Below are positions 27,058 through 36,590 of a stretch of DNA of 64,000 bases, piece by piece; the first letter of the stretch is position 1; each line of letters opens with the position of its first letter. A program made the position numbers and the translations under genes. The notes under the pieces were generated by a model that saw nothing but the letters and a program-made list of their open reading frames with translations, did no database searches and was not told the origin of the DNA. Origin of the DNA: Sphingobacterium sp. GVS05A (lineage in GTDB: Bacteria > Bacteroidota > Bacteroidia > Sphingobacteriales > Sphingobacteriaceae); contig NZ_JAHXYR010000002.1 of NCBI RefSeq assembly GCF_019969845.1, forward strand, positions 434,001 through 498,000, given 5' to 3'.

Positions 27058-27948
27058 ATGCAGTACAAAAAACGAGTCGCCATCGATAAGATCGCCAAAA
27101 TCATATTCAAGTCCACCGGATATCTGGTGCTTGCACTTTTGGGTGGTATTTTCTTCATGTTGCTTTACAATGCAATTGCCTTCTTTCTGGAAGTTTCGCC
27201 ATTGGATTTTATCACCGGAAGCCAATGGAATCCCACGGCAGCAGAACCTGCCTACGGCATTCTGCCATTAATCGTAAGTACCTCGATCGTTTCTCTGGGT
27301 GCTATGCTGATTGCCATTCCACTGGGAGTGGGTACCGCAGCTTTTATTTCCGAATACGCAAGCCCCAAACTCAAGACGATCTTAAAACCAGCCATAGAGA
27401 TGCTTGCAGCAATTCCTTCGGTCGTGATCGGTTTTTTGGGGATCGTATTGGTTGGTCCCGGAATAGCGGATCTAAACAATCTACCCAATGGGCTGAATGC
27501 TTTAAATGGAGCAATCTTACTGGCCATTATGGCCCTCCCAACGATCATTACCATTTCCGAAGATGCCATCCATGCTGTACCGCAAACTTACCGCGAAGCG
27601 AGTTATGGTCTCGGTGCATCTCGCTGGCAGACACTGCGCAAGATCACGATCCCAGCAGCAGCACCAGGAATCATTGCCGCCGTCATGCTGGGACTGGGAA
27701 GAGCCATCGGCGAAACCATGACTGTATTGATGGCCACGGGGAATGCTGCAATATTTCCCAAAGGATTTTTTGACTCGGTCAAAACCATTACCGCAACTAT
27801 TGCGATCGAAATGGGTGAAGTCCCCTATCAGACCACACATTACTATGCTTTGTTTGCCATAGCGATTGTCTTATTCTTTATGACCTTGGTGGCCAATCTG
27901 ATTGGTGAATATTTTATCAACCGCTTTAGAAAATACCATGCTGCATAA
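27058..27948 (+). CDS. pstC: Phosphate ABC transporter permease
   Basis: The 296-residue protein has six hydrophobic segments and the permease coupling motif EASYGLGASRWQTLRKITIPAAAPGI (shown only in part: EASYGLGASRW). AFISEYASPKLKTILKPAIE and IPSVVIGFLGIVLVGPGI are typical of PstC. It forms the membrane channel with PstA. It starts 6 bp after pstS and overlaps pstA by 11 bp. Confidence 0.95.
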   Translation: MQYKKRVAIDKIAKIIFKSTGYLVLALLGGIFFMLLYNAIAFFLEVSPLDFITGSQWNPTAAEPAYGILPLIVSTSIVSLGAMLIAIPLGVGTAAFISEYASPKLKTILKPAIEMLAAIPSVVIGFLGIVLVGPGIADLNNLPNGLNALNGAILLAIMALPTIITISEDAIHAVPQTYREASYGLGASRWQTLRKITIPAAAPGIIAAVMLGLGRAIGETMTVLMATGNAAIFPKGFFDSVKTITATIAIEMGEVPYQTTHYYALFAIAIVLFFMTLVANLIGEYFINRFRKYHAA

Positions 27949-28795
27949 ATTTAAAAAACTGGCACCAATCGTCGAATGGGGTACGCTTCTCCTGTCCACA
28001 GGACTTGTATGCTTCTTTTTGTGCGTGATCCTATACGATATTTTCACGAAAGGCTCCCATGTACTATCCTGGGATTTTGTCTCCAAGCTACCTTCCGATG
28101 GTATGACACGGGGAGGTATTCTTACTCCGATTATAGGTACGGTATTTCTGACCCTGATAACGGCATTATTTTCCATTCCCTTTGGAATCTGTTGTGCCAT
28201 TTATCTCAACGAATATGCAGAGAATACCTGGCTGACCCGCACGATCCGGGCTTCCATCCGTAATTTATCCGGTGTTCCATCGATCATCTATGGCCTGTTT
28301 GGTCTGGCACTCTTCGTTCAGGCATTGAATTTCGGCACCTCGATTTTGTCTGCCGGACTGACCTTGGGCCTGCTGTCCCTTCCCTATATCATTACCACAA
28401 CGGAGGAGGCCCTGCTCCGTATTCCACGAAGCATGCGGGAGGCCGCATTGGCTGTAGGAGCCACCAAATTTGAATCGATCAAAGATGTGGTCCTTCCCGC
28501 CTCTCTACCGGGGATACTCACAGGTATCGTCCTGACACTTTCCCGCGCGGCCGGTGAAACAGCACCCATACTATTTACAGGAGCCGCATTCTATATCACC
28601 AATTCCTTTGGCAACCTCAATCAGGAGTTTATGGCACTACCCTATCACCTGTATATGTTGTCCACGCAGCATCAGTCGATTGAGGAGGTCAGACCTATTG
28701 CATACGGAACAGCATTGGTGCTTATCATTGTGGTCTTCCTCATGAATTTAACAGCTTTCTATATTCGATATAAGTTTAGAAATAATGAAAAGTAA
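27938..28795 (+). CDS. pstA: Phosphate ABC transporter permease
   Basis: From [15 protein letters not shown] the protein has 285 residues and six hydrophobic segments. PstA features are [34 protein letters not shown] and the coupling loop [20 protein letters not shown]. It pairs with PstC. The ATG at 27938 is preferred to 27902, which would extend it far into pstC; the 11-bp overlaps with pstC and pstB suggest translational coupling. Confidence 0.95.
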   Translation: MLHKFKKLAPIVEWGTLLLSTGLVCFFLCVILYDIFTKGSHVLSWDFVSKLPSDGMTRGGILTPIIGTVFLTLITALFSIPFGICCAIYLNEYAENTWLTRTIRASIRNLSGVPSIIYGLFGLALFVQALNFGTSILSAGLTLGLLSLPYIITTTEEALLRIPRSMREAALAVGATKFESIKDVVLPASLPGILTGIVLTLSRAAGETAPILFTGAAFYITNSFGNLNQEFMALPYHLYMLSTQHQSIEEVRPIAYGTALVLIIVVFLMNLTAFYIRYKFRNNEK

Positions 28796-29531
28796 ATTGG
28801 TCACTGAAAATCTCAACCTATGGTTTGGGAGCAAACAGGTGTTGAAAAATATCAATATCGAATTTGAGGAAAATAAAGTTACCGCTCTGATCGGACCTTC
28901 AGGATGTGGCAAGAGTACCCTTTTGCGGAGTTTTAACCGTATGCATGATCTCTATCCAGAAGCCAAAATAGAGGGACATATCAAATTGGATGGTCGCGAG
29001 ATCTATCAAAAAGATATAGAGGTTACGGATCTACGCAAGCGTGTGGGTATGGTATTCCAAAAAGCCAATCCCTTTCCCAAAAGCATATACGAAAACATCA
29101 CCTATGGTCTCAAGATCAACAATCTGATTGCTGATAAGACAACCGTACAAAAGGCATTGGAAGAATCGTATATCTGGGAGGAGGTAAAAGATGATCTGAA
29201 AAAACCAGCTACTCGGCTTTCCGGAGGGCAACAACAAAGACTCTGTATCGCCCGTGCGGTAGCCCTTCGTCCCGAAATTATTTTGATGGATGAACCTTGC
29301 TCGGCATTGGACCCGGTGAGTACCCTAAAGATCGAGGAACTCATTCACCATTTGAAAAAAAAATATACCATTGTCATCGTCACGCACAATATGCAGCAAG
29401 CGCAACGTGTCGCCGACAAAACGGTCTTTATGTATCTTGGGGAGATTATAGAGCAAGGAGATACGCATCAGATTTTTAACAATCCACAACACGAAACCAC
29501 TCGTAATTATATCAGCGGGCATTTTGGTTAA
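28785..29531 (+). CDS. pstB: Phosphate ABC transporter ATPase
   Basis: The 248-residue protein has Walker [10 protein letters not shown] (about residues 36-44), the Q-loop [12 protein letters not shown], which is characteristic of PstB, the signature [14 protein letters not shown] and Walker [14 protein letters not shown]. It powers phosphate uptake. It overlaps pstA by 11 bp and ends the operon; phoU, which often follows, is not present here. Confidence 0.97.
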   Translation: MKSKLVTENLNLWFGSKQVLKNINIEFEENKVTALIGPSGCGKSTLLRSFNRMHDLYPEAKIEGHIKLDGREIYQKDIEVTDLRKRVGMVFQKANPFPKSIYENITYGLKINNLIADKTTVQKALEESYIWEEVKDDLKKPATRLSGGQQQRLCIARAVALRPEIILMDEPCSALDPVSTLKIEELIHHLKKKYTIVIVTHNMQQAQRVADKTVFMYLGEIIEQGDTHQIFNNPQHETTRNYISGHFG

Positions 29532-29585
29532 CCCCTTCAGCAATCCGAAACACACCTTCTGTGTGCATGCCCCCAGACTTTCTCT

Positions 29586-29618
29586 TATGTTCGGCGAGTT
29601 CGTGTCTTGCCGAACATA
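29586..29618 (+). terminator. Hairpin after pstB
   Basis: TATGTTCGGC (29586-29595) pairs perfectly with GCCGAACATA (29609-29618). It sits between the convergent pstB end (29531) and the gene ending at 29656 and probably terminates the pst transcript, although only an A-rich stretch follows on the plus strand. Confidence 0.6.
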
Positions 29619-29655
29619 CTAGAAAAAAGTTTAGCTACAGTACGACAACGCGACA

Positions 29656-30066
29656 TTAGCTTCCAAAAGGATCAGTCTTCTTTTCTGTCTTTAGTATCCC
29701 GATCAAATGCTGTAAAGCTTTCTGTAAACGTTTGGCATCATCTTCGGTTTGAATGGCCCACAAGATCTCCTCGGTATTTGCAGCGGATTTATAACGGATT
29801 TGATAACCTGATTTTACCCGTGCAATGACAAGCGGTTCGGACTTTGACAGATCGCTTCTATAATGCTGACCAGTGGACAGAAAAACGGTCAGGACTTTTC
29901 CGTCCACCGTAACCGTGTCAATTTTGGTTTCTTTATAGCGATAGGCAATCTTGTACAGCTTATTGATGTAAGCTATGGTCTGCTGTTTGTTGAGCGCTGT
30001 ATTTTGACCTTGTGATTGTATCCCCATCCCTATTAAGAGAAAACAACATAAAAGGAAATTTTTCAT
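29656..30066 (-). CDS. Small secreted protein of unknown function
   Basis: The 136-residue protein has a signal peptide (FLLCCFLLIGMGIQSQGQ). The mature part, with YKETKIDTVTVDGKVLTVFLS and ANTEEILWAIQTEDDAKRLQKAL, suggests a small alpha-beta domain. I do not recognise a family. It is convergent with pstB. Upstream, 30067-30361 is AT-rich and contains no recognisable gene. Confidence 0.65.
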   Translation of the reverse strand: MKNFLLCCFLLIGMGIQSQGQNTALNKQQTIAYINKLYKIAYRYKETKIDTVTVDGKVLTVFLSTGQHYRSDLSKSEPLVIARVKSGYQIRYKSAANTEEILWAIQTEDDAKRLQKALQHLIGILKTEKKTDPFGS

Positions 30067-30361
30067 TCAAAATTGTGTTATTTGTCTATTCTTTATTAGC
30101 CTGCACCAGCATCAATTCCGGCACACAGCGAAATAAGCAATTATTTGTCCCTAAAAATATCTATTTATTTACGATTTTCAGTTGTCTATTTTCCAAAATC
30201 TATTTATTCAAATTTAATACCAACCAAACGACACGTGTTATTTCGAAATAAGCCATAAAAATAAAACAACCTGGAACAGCGATTTTGTTTATCAACTGCC
30301 CCAAACTGTTTCTCCACCTTTCCCCAACACTTAATTGTTAATACACTAACTCTGTACCCCC

Positions 30362-32227
30362 CTACATTTTCGTTTTCGATAAGTCCCGTGCATTTTCTGC
30401 CATTCGGATAAATTCAGCACGATAACCCTCATCATCTGCTCCCTTTGCGGTCTTCGCACGTGCGATCAAACCATCAAAATTAGCCTGTTGTTTAAAGTCC
30501 GAATCACGAAGTAACATCCCCAGTTCGGCCACAGCAGTTGCAAAACGTAAATCTTCGCTGACCTTATTCAAATCGGTCACCTTAGCCTGTACCACCTGTT
30601 GTTGCAATTTGCTTTTATCACCATCAGGTTCTTTGTAACGGAATTTGACAGTTGCCAATTCCCCGTTTCCTTTGACGGCGATATTTTTGGTTGAGTTCTG
30701 CTGGTATTTCAACGGATCAACTGTTCCGACCATTGTCGAGTTGACACCGACAGGAACGATCTCATACAGGGCGGTAACCACATGACCTACGCCCATATCG
30801 CCGCCCATCTTTTGATCGTTGTTGAAATCTTCCGCTTCAAGCAAACGGTTTTCATAGCCGACCAGGCGGTAGGCCTGTACATAATTCGGATTGAACTCTA
30901 CCTGAATTTTCACATCTTTAGCCACCGTAAATAATGTTCCTCCGAATTCGGTAACCATGGCTTTCCGGGCTTCGGAGATATTATCGATATAAGCATAATT
31001 TCCATGCCCTTTATCTGCTAGGATCTCCATCTTACTATCTTTCAAATTTCCCATACCATAACCAAGCACGGTCAGAAAAACACCAGATTTACTCTCTTTA
31101 CCAATCAGTTCTTCCATAGACTCATCACTACTCTCGCCCACATTAAAATCACCATCGGAGGCCAAAATAATCCGATTGTTTCCACCCTTAACCAAGTTTT
31201 GGCGGGCAATCTCATAGGCTTTTTTGATCCCTGCAGCACCGGCAGTACTTCCTCCGGCCTCCAGTTCGTCTATGGCCGTTTTGATTTTCATTTTCTGACT
31301 TCCACTTGTACTTTCCAGTTTCACTCCGGCCGAACCTGCATAGGTTACAATAGCCACACGGTCGATATCACGCAACTGATCCACCAACATTTTCAAGGAA
31401 GATTTCACCAAAGGTAATCGTCCCGGTCCCATCATCGACCCCGATACGTCGATCAAAAAAACTAAGTTCGAGGCTTTAAGTTTGTCTGTCGGGATATCTT
31501 TAGCTTTTAACGTCACCCGCATCAATTGATGGGCATTGTTCCAAGGTGCCTTGGTCAATTCGGTTACAATATTCACCGGTTCGCCATTCTTTGGTCCCGC
31601 TACCTGATACTGAAAATAATTGATCATCTCTTCAACACGTACGGCATCCTTATCGGGCAAACTGCCCGCATTGATAAACCGACGGACATTACTGTATGAA
31701 GCAGCATCCACATCGGCAGCAAATGTTGACAGCGGCTCCTTCATTGGATTGATAAACTTGTTTTCCTTGATTTTTTGATACGATTCCTGATTTTGGTCTG
31801 GCATATAAGGCATTTTCCTTATGTTTACATTCGCAACCTGTCCAGACAATGCTGCGACGATCTGCGCAGAACCGACCACACTTTGCTTAGCTTTTGGAGT
31901 ATAGCCCATAACGACAACTTCATCCAATGTATGCGTATCTTTTACCAGGACGATATCGACTTTCCCCTTTCTTTTTACCTCAACACGCTGTGTAATATAG
32001 CCGAAGTAACTGAATTCCAAAGTCGTTCTACCGGTAGTGACCTTGATCTGATAATTTCCATCACGGTCAGTGGATTGACGTTCATTGGTCTGCACATTCG
32101 TTACCACCACACCTCTTAACGCTAATTTGCTCGTTGCATCGGTCACCTTTCCTTTCACTTCGTATTGTTGGCTTGCATATCCACCAATGGATAGCAGCAT
32201 GCTCATTAAAAAAAGTATCGTTCTCAT
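30362..32227 (-). CDS. von Willebrand factor A/YfbK-like protein with SusC-like N-terminus
   Basis: From the ATG at 32227 the protein has 621 residues; a TTG three codons earlier is less likely. Order: signal peptide; CarboxypepD-regulatory-like domain (YEVKGKVTDATSKLALRGV); SusC-like hinge LDEVVVMGYTPKAKQSVVGS and plug-start LSGQVANVNIR, about 100-135; YfbK N-terminal region (EPLSTFAADVDAASYSNVRR); vWA domain with an intact MIDAS start DVSGSM at about 260; DUF3520-like C-terminus (VAELGMLLRDSDFKQQANF). It should sit in the periplasm or on the outer membrane and bind partners through a metal site. It is divergent from the ECF sigma gene at 32309. Confidence 0.88.
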   Translation of the reverse strand: MRTILFLMSMLLSIGGYASQQYEVKGKVTDATSKLALRGVVVTNVQTNERQSTDRDGNYQIKVTTGRTTLEFSYFGYITQRVEVKRKGKVDIVLVKDTHTLDEVVVMGYTPKAKQSVVGSAQIVAALSGQVANVNIRKMPYMPDQNQESYQKIKENKFINPMKEPLSTFAADVDAASYSNVRRFINAGSLPDKDAVRVEEMINYFQYQVAGPKNGEPVNIVTELTKAPWNNAHQLMRVTLKAKDIPTDKLKASNLVFLIDVSGSMMGPGRLPLVKSSLKMLVDQLRDIDRVAIVTYAGSAGVKLESTSGSQKMKIKTAIDELEAGGSTAGAAGIKKAYEIARQNLVKGGNNRIILASDGDFNVGESSDESMEELIGKESKSGVFLTVLGYGMGNLKDSKMEILADKGHGNYAYIDNISEARKAMVTEFGGTLFTVAKDVKIQVEFNPNYVQAYRLVGYENRLLEAEDFNNDQKMGGDMGVGHVVTALYEIVPVGVNSTMVGTVDPLKYQQNSTKNIAVKGNGELATVKFRYKEPDGDKSKLQQQVVQAKVTDLNKVSEDLRFATAVAELGMLLRDSDFKQQANFDGLIARAKTAKGADDEGYRAEFIRMAENARDLSKTKM

Positions 32228-32308
32228 ATCGTTCAATTTTTTGTCAAGGGATGCAGCTAATATTAAATTTCCATAAACCAGAAAAAAAAAATATTTTTAG
32301 CAAATCAA

Positions 32309-32887
32309 ATGTTCGCATACAAGTCATCAAAAAAGGATTCAACGCAAGACCATGAGCTCTTGCAGCAATATCAGGAGGCATCTGATCTCAAGGTATTGGG
32401 GGATCTTTATCAACGACATACCGAAATGGTGTATTATGTCTGCTTACGGTATCTCCAAGATCCAGAATTGAGCAAAGATGCCGTGATGAATATTTTTGAA
32501 GAGCTCATCTACAAAGTTAATAAGCAAGAAATCAAAGACTTTCCGAGATGGCTCTATGTATTGAGCAAAAACCATTGCCTGATGTATTTAAGGTCGCAAA
32601 AGAACAAATCACAAATTTCTTTGGATGAATTTGTGAAATATCCCGAAGATCTGCATCAGTATGAACAACAGGATGAAAAAGAGGAACAATTGACTGCAAT
32701 GGAAGGCTGTCTGGAAAAGCTACCGGACAAACAGGAGCAGTCCGTCAGACTCTTTTTTCTGGAGGAAAAATGTTACAAAGAGATCAGTGACTCGACAGGA
32801 TATAGCTTAAATGAAGTTAAAAGTTACATCCAAAATGGGAAGCGGAATTTAAAAAATTGCATGGAGGCTTGGAATGAGCGACAGTAA
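32309..32887 (+). CDS. ECF-type RNA polymerase sigma factor
   Basis: The 192-residue protein has sigma region 2 (LGDLYQRHTEMVYYVCLRYLQDPELSKDA, given here only by its start LGDLYQRH) and region 4 (LPDKQEQSVRLFFLEEKCYKEI with a helix-turn-helix ISDSTGYSLNEVKSYI). The 3' end overlaps the next gene by 14 bp, so the two are translationally coupled; that partner (32874-34142) has a membrane segment and probably holds the sigma factor in check. It likely controls envelope functions such as the divergent vWA gene. Confidence 0.9.
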   Translation: MFAYKSSKKDSTQDHELLQQYQEASDLKVLGDLYQRHTEMVYYVCLRYLQDPELSKDAVMNIFEELIYKVNKQEIKDFPRWLYVLSKNHCLMYLRSQKNKSQISLDEFVKYPEDLHQYEQQDEKEEQLTAMEGCLEKLPDKQEQSVRLFFLEEKCYKEISDSTGYSLNEVKSYIQNGKRNLKNCMEAWNERQ

Positions 32888-34142
32888 TTATGACATAGCA
32901 TACTTAAAGAAATACGTCAACGGCCAACTTTCTCCCAAAGAGATGTACGCCATTGAACGTGAGGCCCAACGTGATCCCATGTTGGCGGATATTCTTATGG
33001 GTATAGAAATGGATCAAAACAGTACTGTTCCTTCCGAACTCAACGCGCGTATTGCGCAACGCATCGAGCATAAAAAAGAAGCTAAAATAAAAGTCTTCGA
33101 CTGGAAAAGACTGGCCATAGCTGCGACAGTAGTCGCTATCCTAAGTGCGGGTATACTCTATTTCCAGCAGCAAAAAAATCCGGCCGAGACTAAGCGGACT
33201 GCAGATGTTTCTGTACCGGCTGATGTACCTTCTTCAAAATCGGTACCTCAAGACGATACGGCGGCCTCATCTGCCATTGAACCTCATATCAAAGAGCAGG
33301 ATAGCCCCCGCTTGGCAGGCAACAATAAGTCTTCCGATCTAGGTCAATATAAGGAGGAGACAGTACCAGTACATCAGGAGCCATCGGTACGCATAGCTCC
33401 GGTTGAAAAAATGAATAGTGGCATCCACAGGGACCTAGCCGCTGCTGACTCAAAAATGTTAGACAGTGTGGAGGTATTTGGTTATACCCCCCAAGCAAAA
33501 AAGAGTATCACCGGAAGTTCAGTTGTGATCCGAGGCCAACAGGTCAGTCAAAGCAATGCGCTCGCTGGCAGGATAGCTGGTGTCAATGTGACCCCACAGA
33601 CCTTTGGTAGTCCTTTACAGGTCACTGTACGTGACAAAGAAACTGGCTTACCGATATCAGGTGTTACTATCATGCAGCCCAATAGCAAACTGGCTACAAA
33701 TACAGATGCTCAGGGCAAGGCCACCATTCAACCGAGCACAGTGGACTCGCTAGTCGACATCATGGCTGTAGGTTATAACACGGTTGCATTAAATATGCGC
33801 CGCAACAAAAACCTGAATATAAAATTACAACCTTCCAGTGCGACACTTGACGAGGTAGTGGTTACAACCATGTCCTCCCGGAAAACAAAAAGTGCAGAAC
33901 CCGTTTGGGGATGGAAGTCATTTAATAATTACGTTAAAAAGAAAACAGCTAACAGTCGATACGAAGGTACCGTGCGCTTGAATTTCTATATTGATAAAGA
34001 TGGTTTCCCGTCCAATATCAATATCTTACAAAGTGCCAATGATTATCTGGACAACAAAGCCAAGGAGATTTTACTTTCCGGACCAAAATGGAAGGGTGAG
34101 AACAACCGATATGTAACGCTGACCTTTGATTTCACGTATTAA
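32874..34142 (+). CDS. Membrane protein with SusC-hinge-like repeats and TonB C-terminal-like domain
   Basis: The 422-residue protein starts with a cytoplasmic part (YDIAYLKKYVNGQLSPKEMY) like that of anti-sigma-type proteins, then a transmembrane segment (LAIAATVVAILSAGILYF, about 83-100) and a periplasmic region. There LDSVEVFGYTPQAKKSITGS and ALAGRIAGVNVTP copy the hinge and plug-start of SusC; a CarboxypepD-like unit (VTVRDKETGLPISGVTIMQ) and a second hinge-like LDEVVVTTMSS follow, and the C-terminal 100 residues (YEGTVRLNFYIDKDGFPSNI) resemble the TonB C-terminal domain. It could link an outer-membrane event to the sigma factor encoded upstream. That role is inference. Confidence 0.8.
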   Translation: MSDSNYDIAYLKKYVNGQLSPKEMYAIEREAQRDPMLADILMGIEMDQNSTVPSELNARIAQRIEHKKEAKIKVFDWKRLAIAATVVAILSAGILYFQQQKNPAETKRTADVSVPADVPSSKSVPQDDTAASSAIEPHIKEQDSPRLAGNNKSSDLGQYKEETVPVHQEPSVRIAPVEKMNSGIHRDLAAADSKMLDSVEVFGYTPQAKKSITGSSVVIRGQQVSQSNALAGRIAGVNVTPQTFGSPLQVTVRDKETGLPISGVTIMQPNSKLATNTDAQGKATIQPSTVDSLVDIMAVGYNTVALNMRRNKNLNIKLQPSSATLDEVVVTTMSSRKTKSAEPVWGWKSFNNYVKKKTANSRYEGTVRLNFYIDKDGFPSNINILQSANDYLDNKAKEILLSGPKWKGENNRYVTLTFDFTY

Positions 34143-34271
34143 AACCCATCAAAAAAGGACTTTAACTCGCTAAAAAACACTCTTTTTGAGGTCATGGTCT
34201 CGAAACACACTGTTAGGTTCCACGCTCCGATCAGCCTGAAGCCATTCAGCAAATATGTGAGAAATTAAAAC

Positions 34272-34305
34272 TTGTTGAACAATCCACGTAAAGGTTGTTC
34301 AACAA
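34272..34305. promoter_or_regulatory. Pair of near-palindromic sites TTGTTSAACAA
   Basis: TTGTTGAACAA (34272-34282) and TTGTTCAACAA (34295-34305) are exact reverse complements, and each is itself a palindrome around its central base. Their centres lie 23 bp apart, about two helical turns, 87-120 bp before the transglutaminase gene. This fits a double operator; a simple RNA hairpin (11-bp stem, 12-nt loop) is the alternative. Confidence 0.55.
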
Positions 34306-34391
34306 CAACTTAAACGGAAAATTTTACCTTATAAAATTTAATATTATTTCATACATTAGCACTATAATTCTTAACCATATAGTGACTTTTT

Positions 34392-36362
34392 ATGAAAGGT
34401 TTTTTCACCAGCCTGCTTATTCTCGGCAGTTTTTGGGCTCATGCCCAAGATTTTTCATTCGGTAAGGTAAAAAAAGAAGATTTCGCGATCGATATTGGCA
34501 AATTGGACACTGCAGCCAACGCATTTGTCATTCGGGAGTATGGTTCCGCACAGGTCAACTACACTTCGCATACGGGCTTGGTTGTCGAGTTCGTCAAACA
34601 TGTTCGGATCAAAATATTGAACAAGGAAGGCTATGAACATGCGAACTTCACCATCCCGCTTTACAAAAGCGGAAATGAACGTGAGGTTGTCACCGACATC
34701 AAAGGAGCTTCCTATCACCTCCAGGGTGATAAAGTCGTCGAAACTGAAATGACAAAGGCAAATATCTTTAACGAAAATTCTTCAGAAAACATCTCCTTAA
34801 CCAAGGCTGCCATTCCGCAGGTTCAGGAGGGAACAATTATTGAATATCGCTACAAAACGGAATCGCCTTTTATTTTTAACCTCAATTCCTGGGAATTTCA
34901 GGAAGAACTTCCCAAAATCTATAGTGAGTATGTCACACGTATACCGGAAATCTGTCACTATAAATCCAATTTAAAGGGAGGGTTTCCCATCAAAGATCGT
35001 AAAACAGAAAATTACAATACCAGTCTGCGTAGTGAAATCGGTGATATTCTGGGTACCAAAACGACCTATATCATGGAGAATATTCCGGCCTTCCACAGTG
35101 AAGACTACATGACCTCTTCTAAAAACTTTCGGTCTATTCTCTTTTTTGAACTCGGACGGTACAGTATCCCGATGGGGCCCACAAAAGACTTCTCCCTTAC
35201 CTGGGAGAATGTGCGGGAAAAATTAATCGCTGATGAAAGTTTTGGTGGCCAGGTCAAGCGAAAAGGAGCCTTAAAAGAATTTATTGAACCTGTACTGCAG
35301 GGGACGAATAATGATATGGCAAAAGCCGTCCATCTCTACGCGTATTTTCAGAAACGGATCAAATGGAACAATAAGCACTCGATCTATGCGAAAAATATCA
35401 AAGAAGCGCTTGAAAAAAGAACAGGTAATAGCGCCGACATCAATCTCGGGTTGGTCAATGCATTGCGTTATGCTCAGTTAGATGCTATTCCAGTTATTTT
35501 ATCTACACGCGACAACGGTTATGCGGGACTGTATGCACCTGCAATATCGGAATTCAACCATGTTGTCGCCCAGGTAAAAATCGGCGAAGATTACTATCTA
35601 TTAGATGCAACCTCTCCCTATGAACCCTTCGGAAATATCCCCTTAAAATGCGTCAACTACCAAGGCCGTTCTATTCCCTTGGCTGGCGAGTCTGACTGGG
35701 TGAAACTCGAGTCAAAACTACCCTCTTCACAGAGTAATTTCTTCTTCGGTGAGCTCATGGAGAATGGCACATTAAAAGGAAAATGGGTAACCTCTCGTAA
35801 TGGTTATATGGCATCGAGAATGCGTGAACGTTTACAGGGCAGTAATTCAGAAGAGGAGTTTTACGAAAAATGGGATGAGGAAAACAACCGTATCAAAATC
35901 AATAGCTTTAAAGTCTCCAATAGGGATTCTTTAGACAAACCCCTCGCTGAAGAGTTTGAAATCGAGATTGAAAATTTTGCCAACTTACAAAATGACCAGC
36001 TCGCATTCAATCCTTACATTGAAAGCAAAACCACCAAAAATCCTTTTAATCTGACCGAACGAAATTACCCGATTGATTTTGGATCCTTGATCCAGGAAGA
36101 AAGTTATATGGAGATCAAATTGCCAAAAGGGTATACATACGCTCCCGAAACAAAATTAAAAAACATCAGTATGGCACTACCTGAACGGGCAGCCCGCTAT
36201 ATTTTTAAAGTCAGCAATTCAGATCCGAATACCTTACTTATTGAGAGCGCAACACAATTTAATAAACCGCTATATCTGCCCGAAGAATATTTTGATCTAA
36301 AAGAGTTTTTTAGCCGGATCATCCAGGCGCAAAAACTAGATATTGCACTCAAAAAGATATAA
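34392..36362 (+). CDS. Secreted DUF3857/transglutaminase-like protein
   Basis: The 656-residue protein has a signal peptide (FTSLLILGSFWAHAQ). The first half is DUF3857 (YTSHTGLVVEFVKHVRIKILNKEG, cited by its start YTSHTGLVVEF; then EGTIIEYRYKTESPF). The middle is transglutaminase-like (LYAYFQKRIKWNNKHSIYA, YYLLDATSPYEPFG), but the catalytic Cys expected near SADINLGLVNALRYA is not obvious: the usual G-x-C is replaced, so the domain may be inactive. The last part is a beta-sandwich. Such periplasmic proteins are common in Bacteroidota and their role is unclear. Its promoter region holds the TTGTTSAACAA pair. Confidence 0.82.
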   Translation: MKGFFTSLLILGSFWAHAQDFSFGKVKKEDFAIDIGKLDTAANAFVIREYGSAQVNYTSHTGLVVEFVKHVRIKILNKEGYEHANFTIPLYKSGNEREVVTDIKGASYHLQGDKVVETEMTKANIFNENSSENISLTKAAIPQVQEGTIIEYRYKTESPFIFNLNSWEFQEELPKIYSEYVTRIPEICHYKSNLKGGFPIKDRKTENYNTSLRSEIGDILGTKTTYIMENIPAFHSEDYMTSSKNFRSILFFELGRYSIPMGPTKDFSLTWENVREKLIADESFGGQVKRKGALKEFIEPVLQGTNNDMAKAVHLYAYFQKRIKWNNKHSIYAKNIKEALEKRTGNSADINLGLVNALRYAQLDAIPVILSTRDNGYAGLYAPAISEFNHVVAQVKIGEDYYLLDATSPYEPFGNIPLKCVNYQGRSIPLAGESDWVKLESKLPSSQSNFFFGELMENGTLKGKWVTSRNGYMASRMRERLQGSNSEEEFYEKWDEENNRIKINSFKVSNRDSLDKPLAEEFEIEIENFANLQNDQLAFNPYIESKTTKNPFNLTERNYPIDFGSLIQEESYMEIKLPKGYTYAPETKLKNISMALPERAARYIFKVSNSDPNTLLIESATQFNKPLYLPEEYFDLKEFFSRIIQAQKLDIALKKI

Positions 36363-36392
36363 TCGTCGCCTTAACAAAAACTTCATGTTATA

Positions 36393-36426
36393 TTGACGAT
36401 AAACTTAAATAAGGGTGATAAATTTG
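36393..36426 (+). promoter_or_regulatory. Promoter of the small acidic ORF
   Basis: TTG at 36393-36395, a 23-bp spacer and TAAATTTG at 36419-36426 match the Bacteroidota consensus exactly (TAnnTTTG). The predicted transcript would start about 10-15 nt before the ATG at 36450. Confidence 0.6.
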
Positions 36427-36449
36427 AATATCAAAAAATAAGAAATAAA

Positions 36450-36545
36450 ATGATTAAAGATTCAGAATTATTCGAACTAGAGTATACCTTTCTTGGTGAA
36501 GGTTTCGAGTTAGATGGTGATGACATTATCACCGATGAAGACTAG
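36450..36545 (+). CDS. Small acidic peptide gene, 31 residues
   Basis: The ORF begins MIKDSELFELEY and ends DDIITDED; roughly half its residues are charged, nearly all acidic, with a short glycine-containing centre (FLGEGFEL). It lies between a consensus promoter (36393-36426) and a strong terminator (36591-36625), and no other gene uses that transcript unit. I do not recognise it. It could be a small regulatory protein, a peptide precursor (core and leader are not obvious), or a chance ORF in a small RNA. Confidence 0.5.
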   Translation: MIKDSELFELEYTFLGEGFELDGDDIITDED

Positions 36546-36590
36546 GTCTTCACTTTTTTAAGCAAGTATTATTCCCCTTATATAATCTCT

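Noticed and set aside
27225..27773. 182-codon open frame inside pstC in another frame
   Set aside because: It lies wholly within the strongly supported pstC and has composition typical of an out-of-frame reading.
34143..34391. tRNA or riboswitch in the gap before the transglutaminase gene
   Set aside because: No cloverleaf or known aptamer pattern; only the two palindromic sites stand out.
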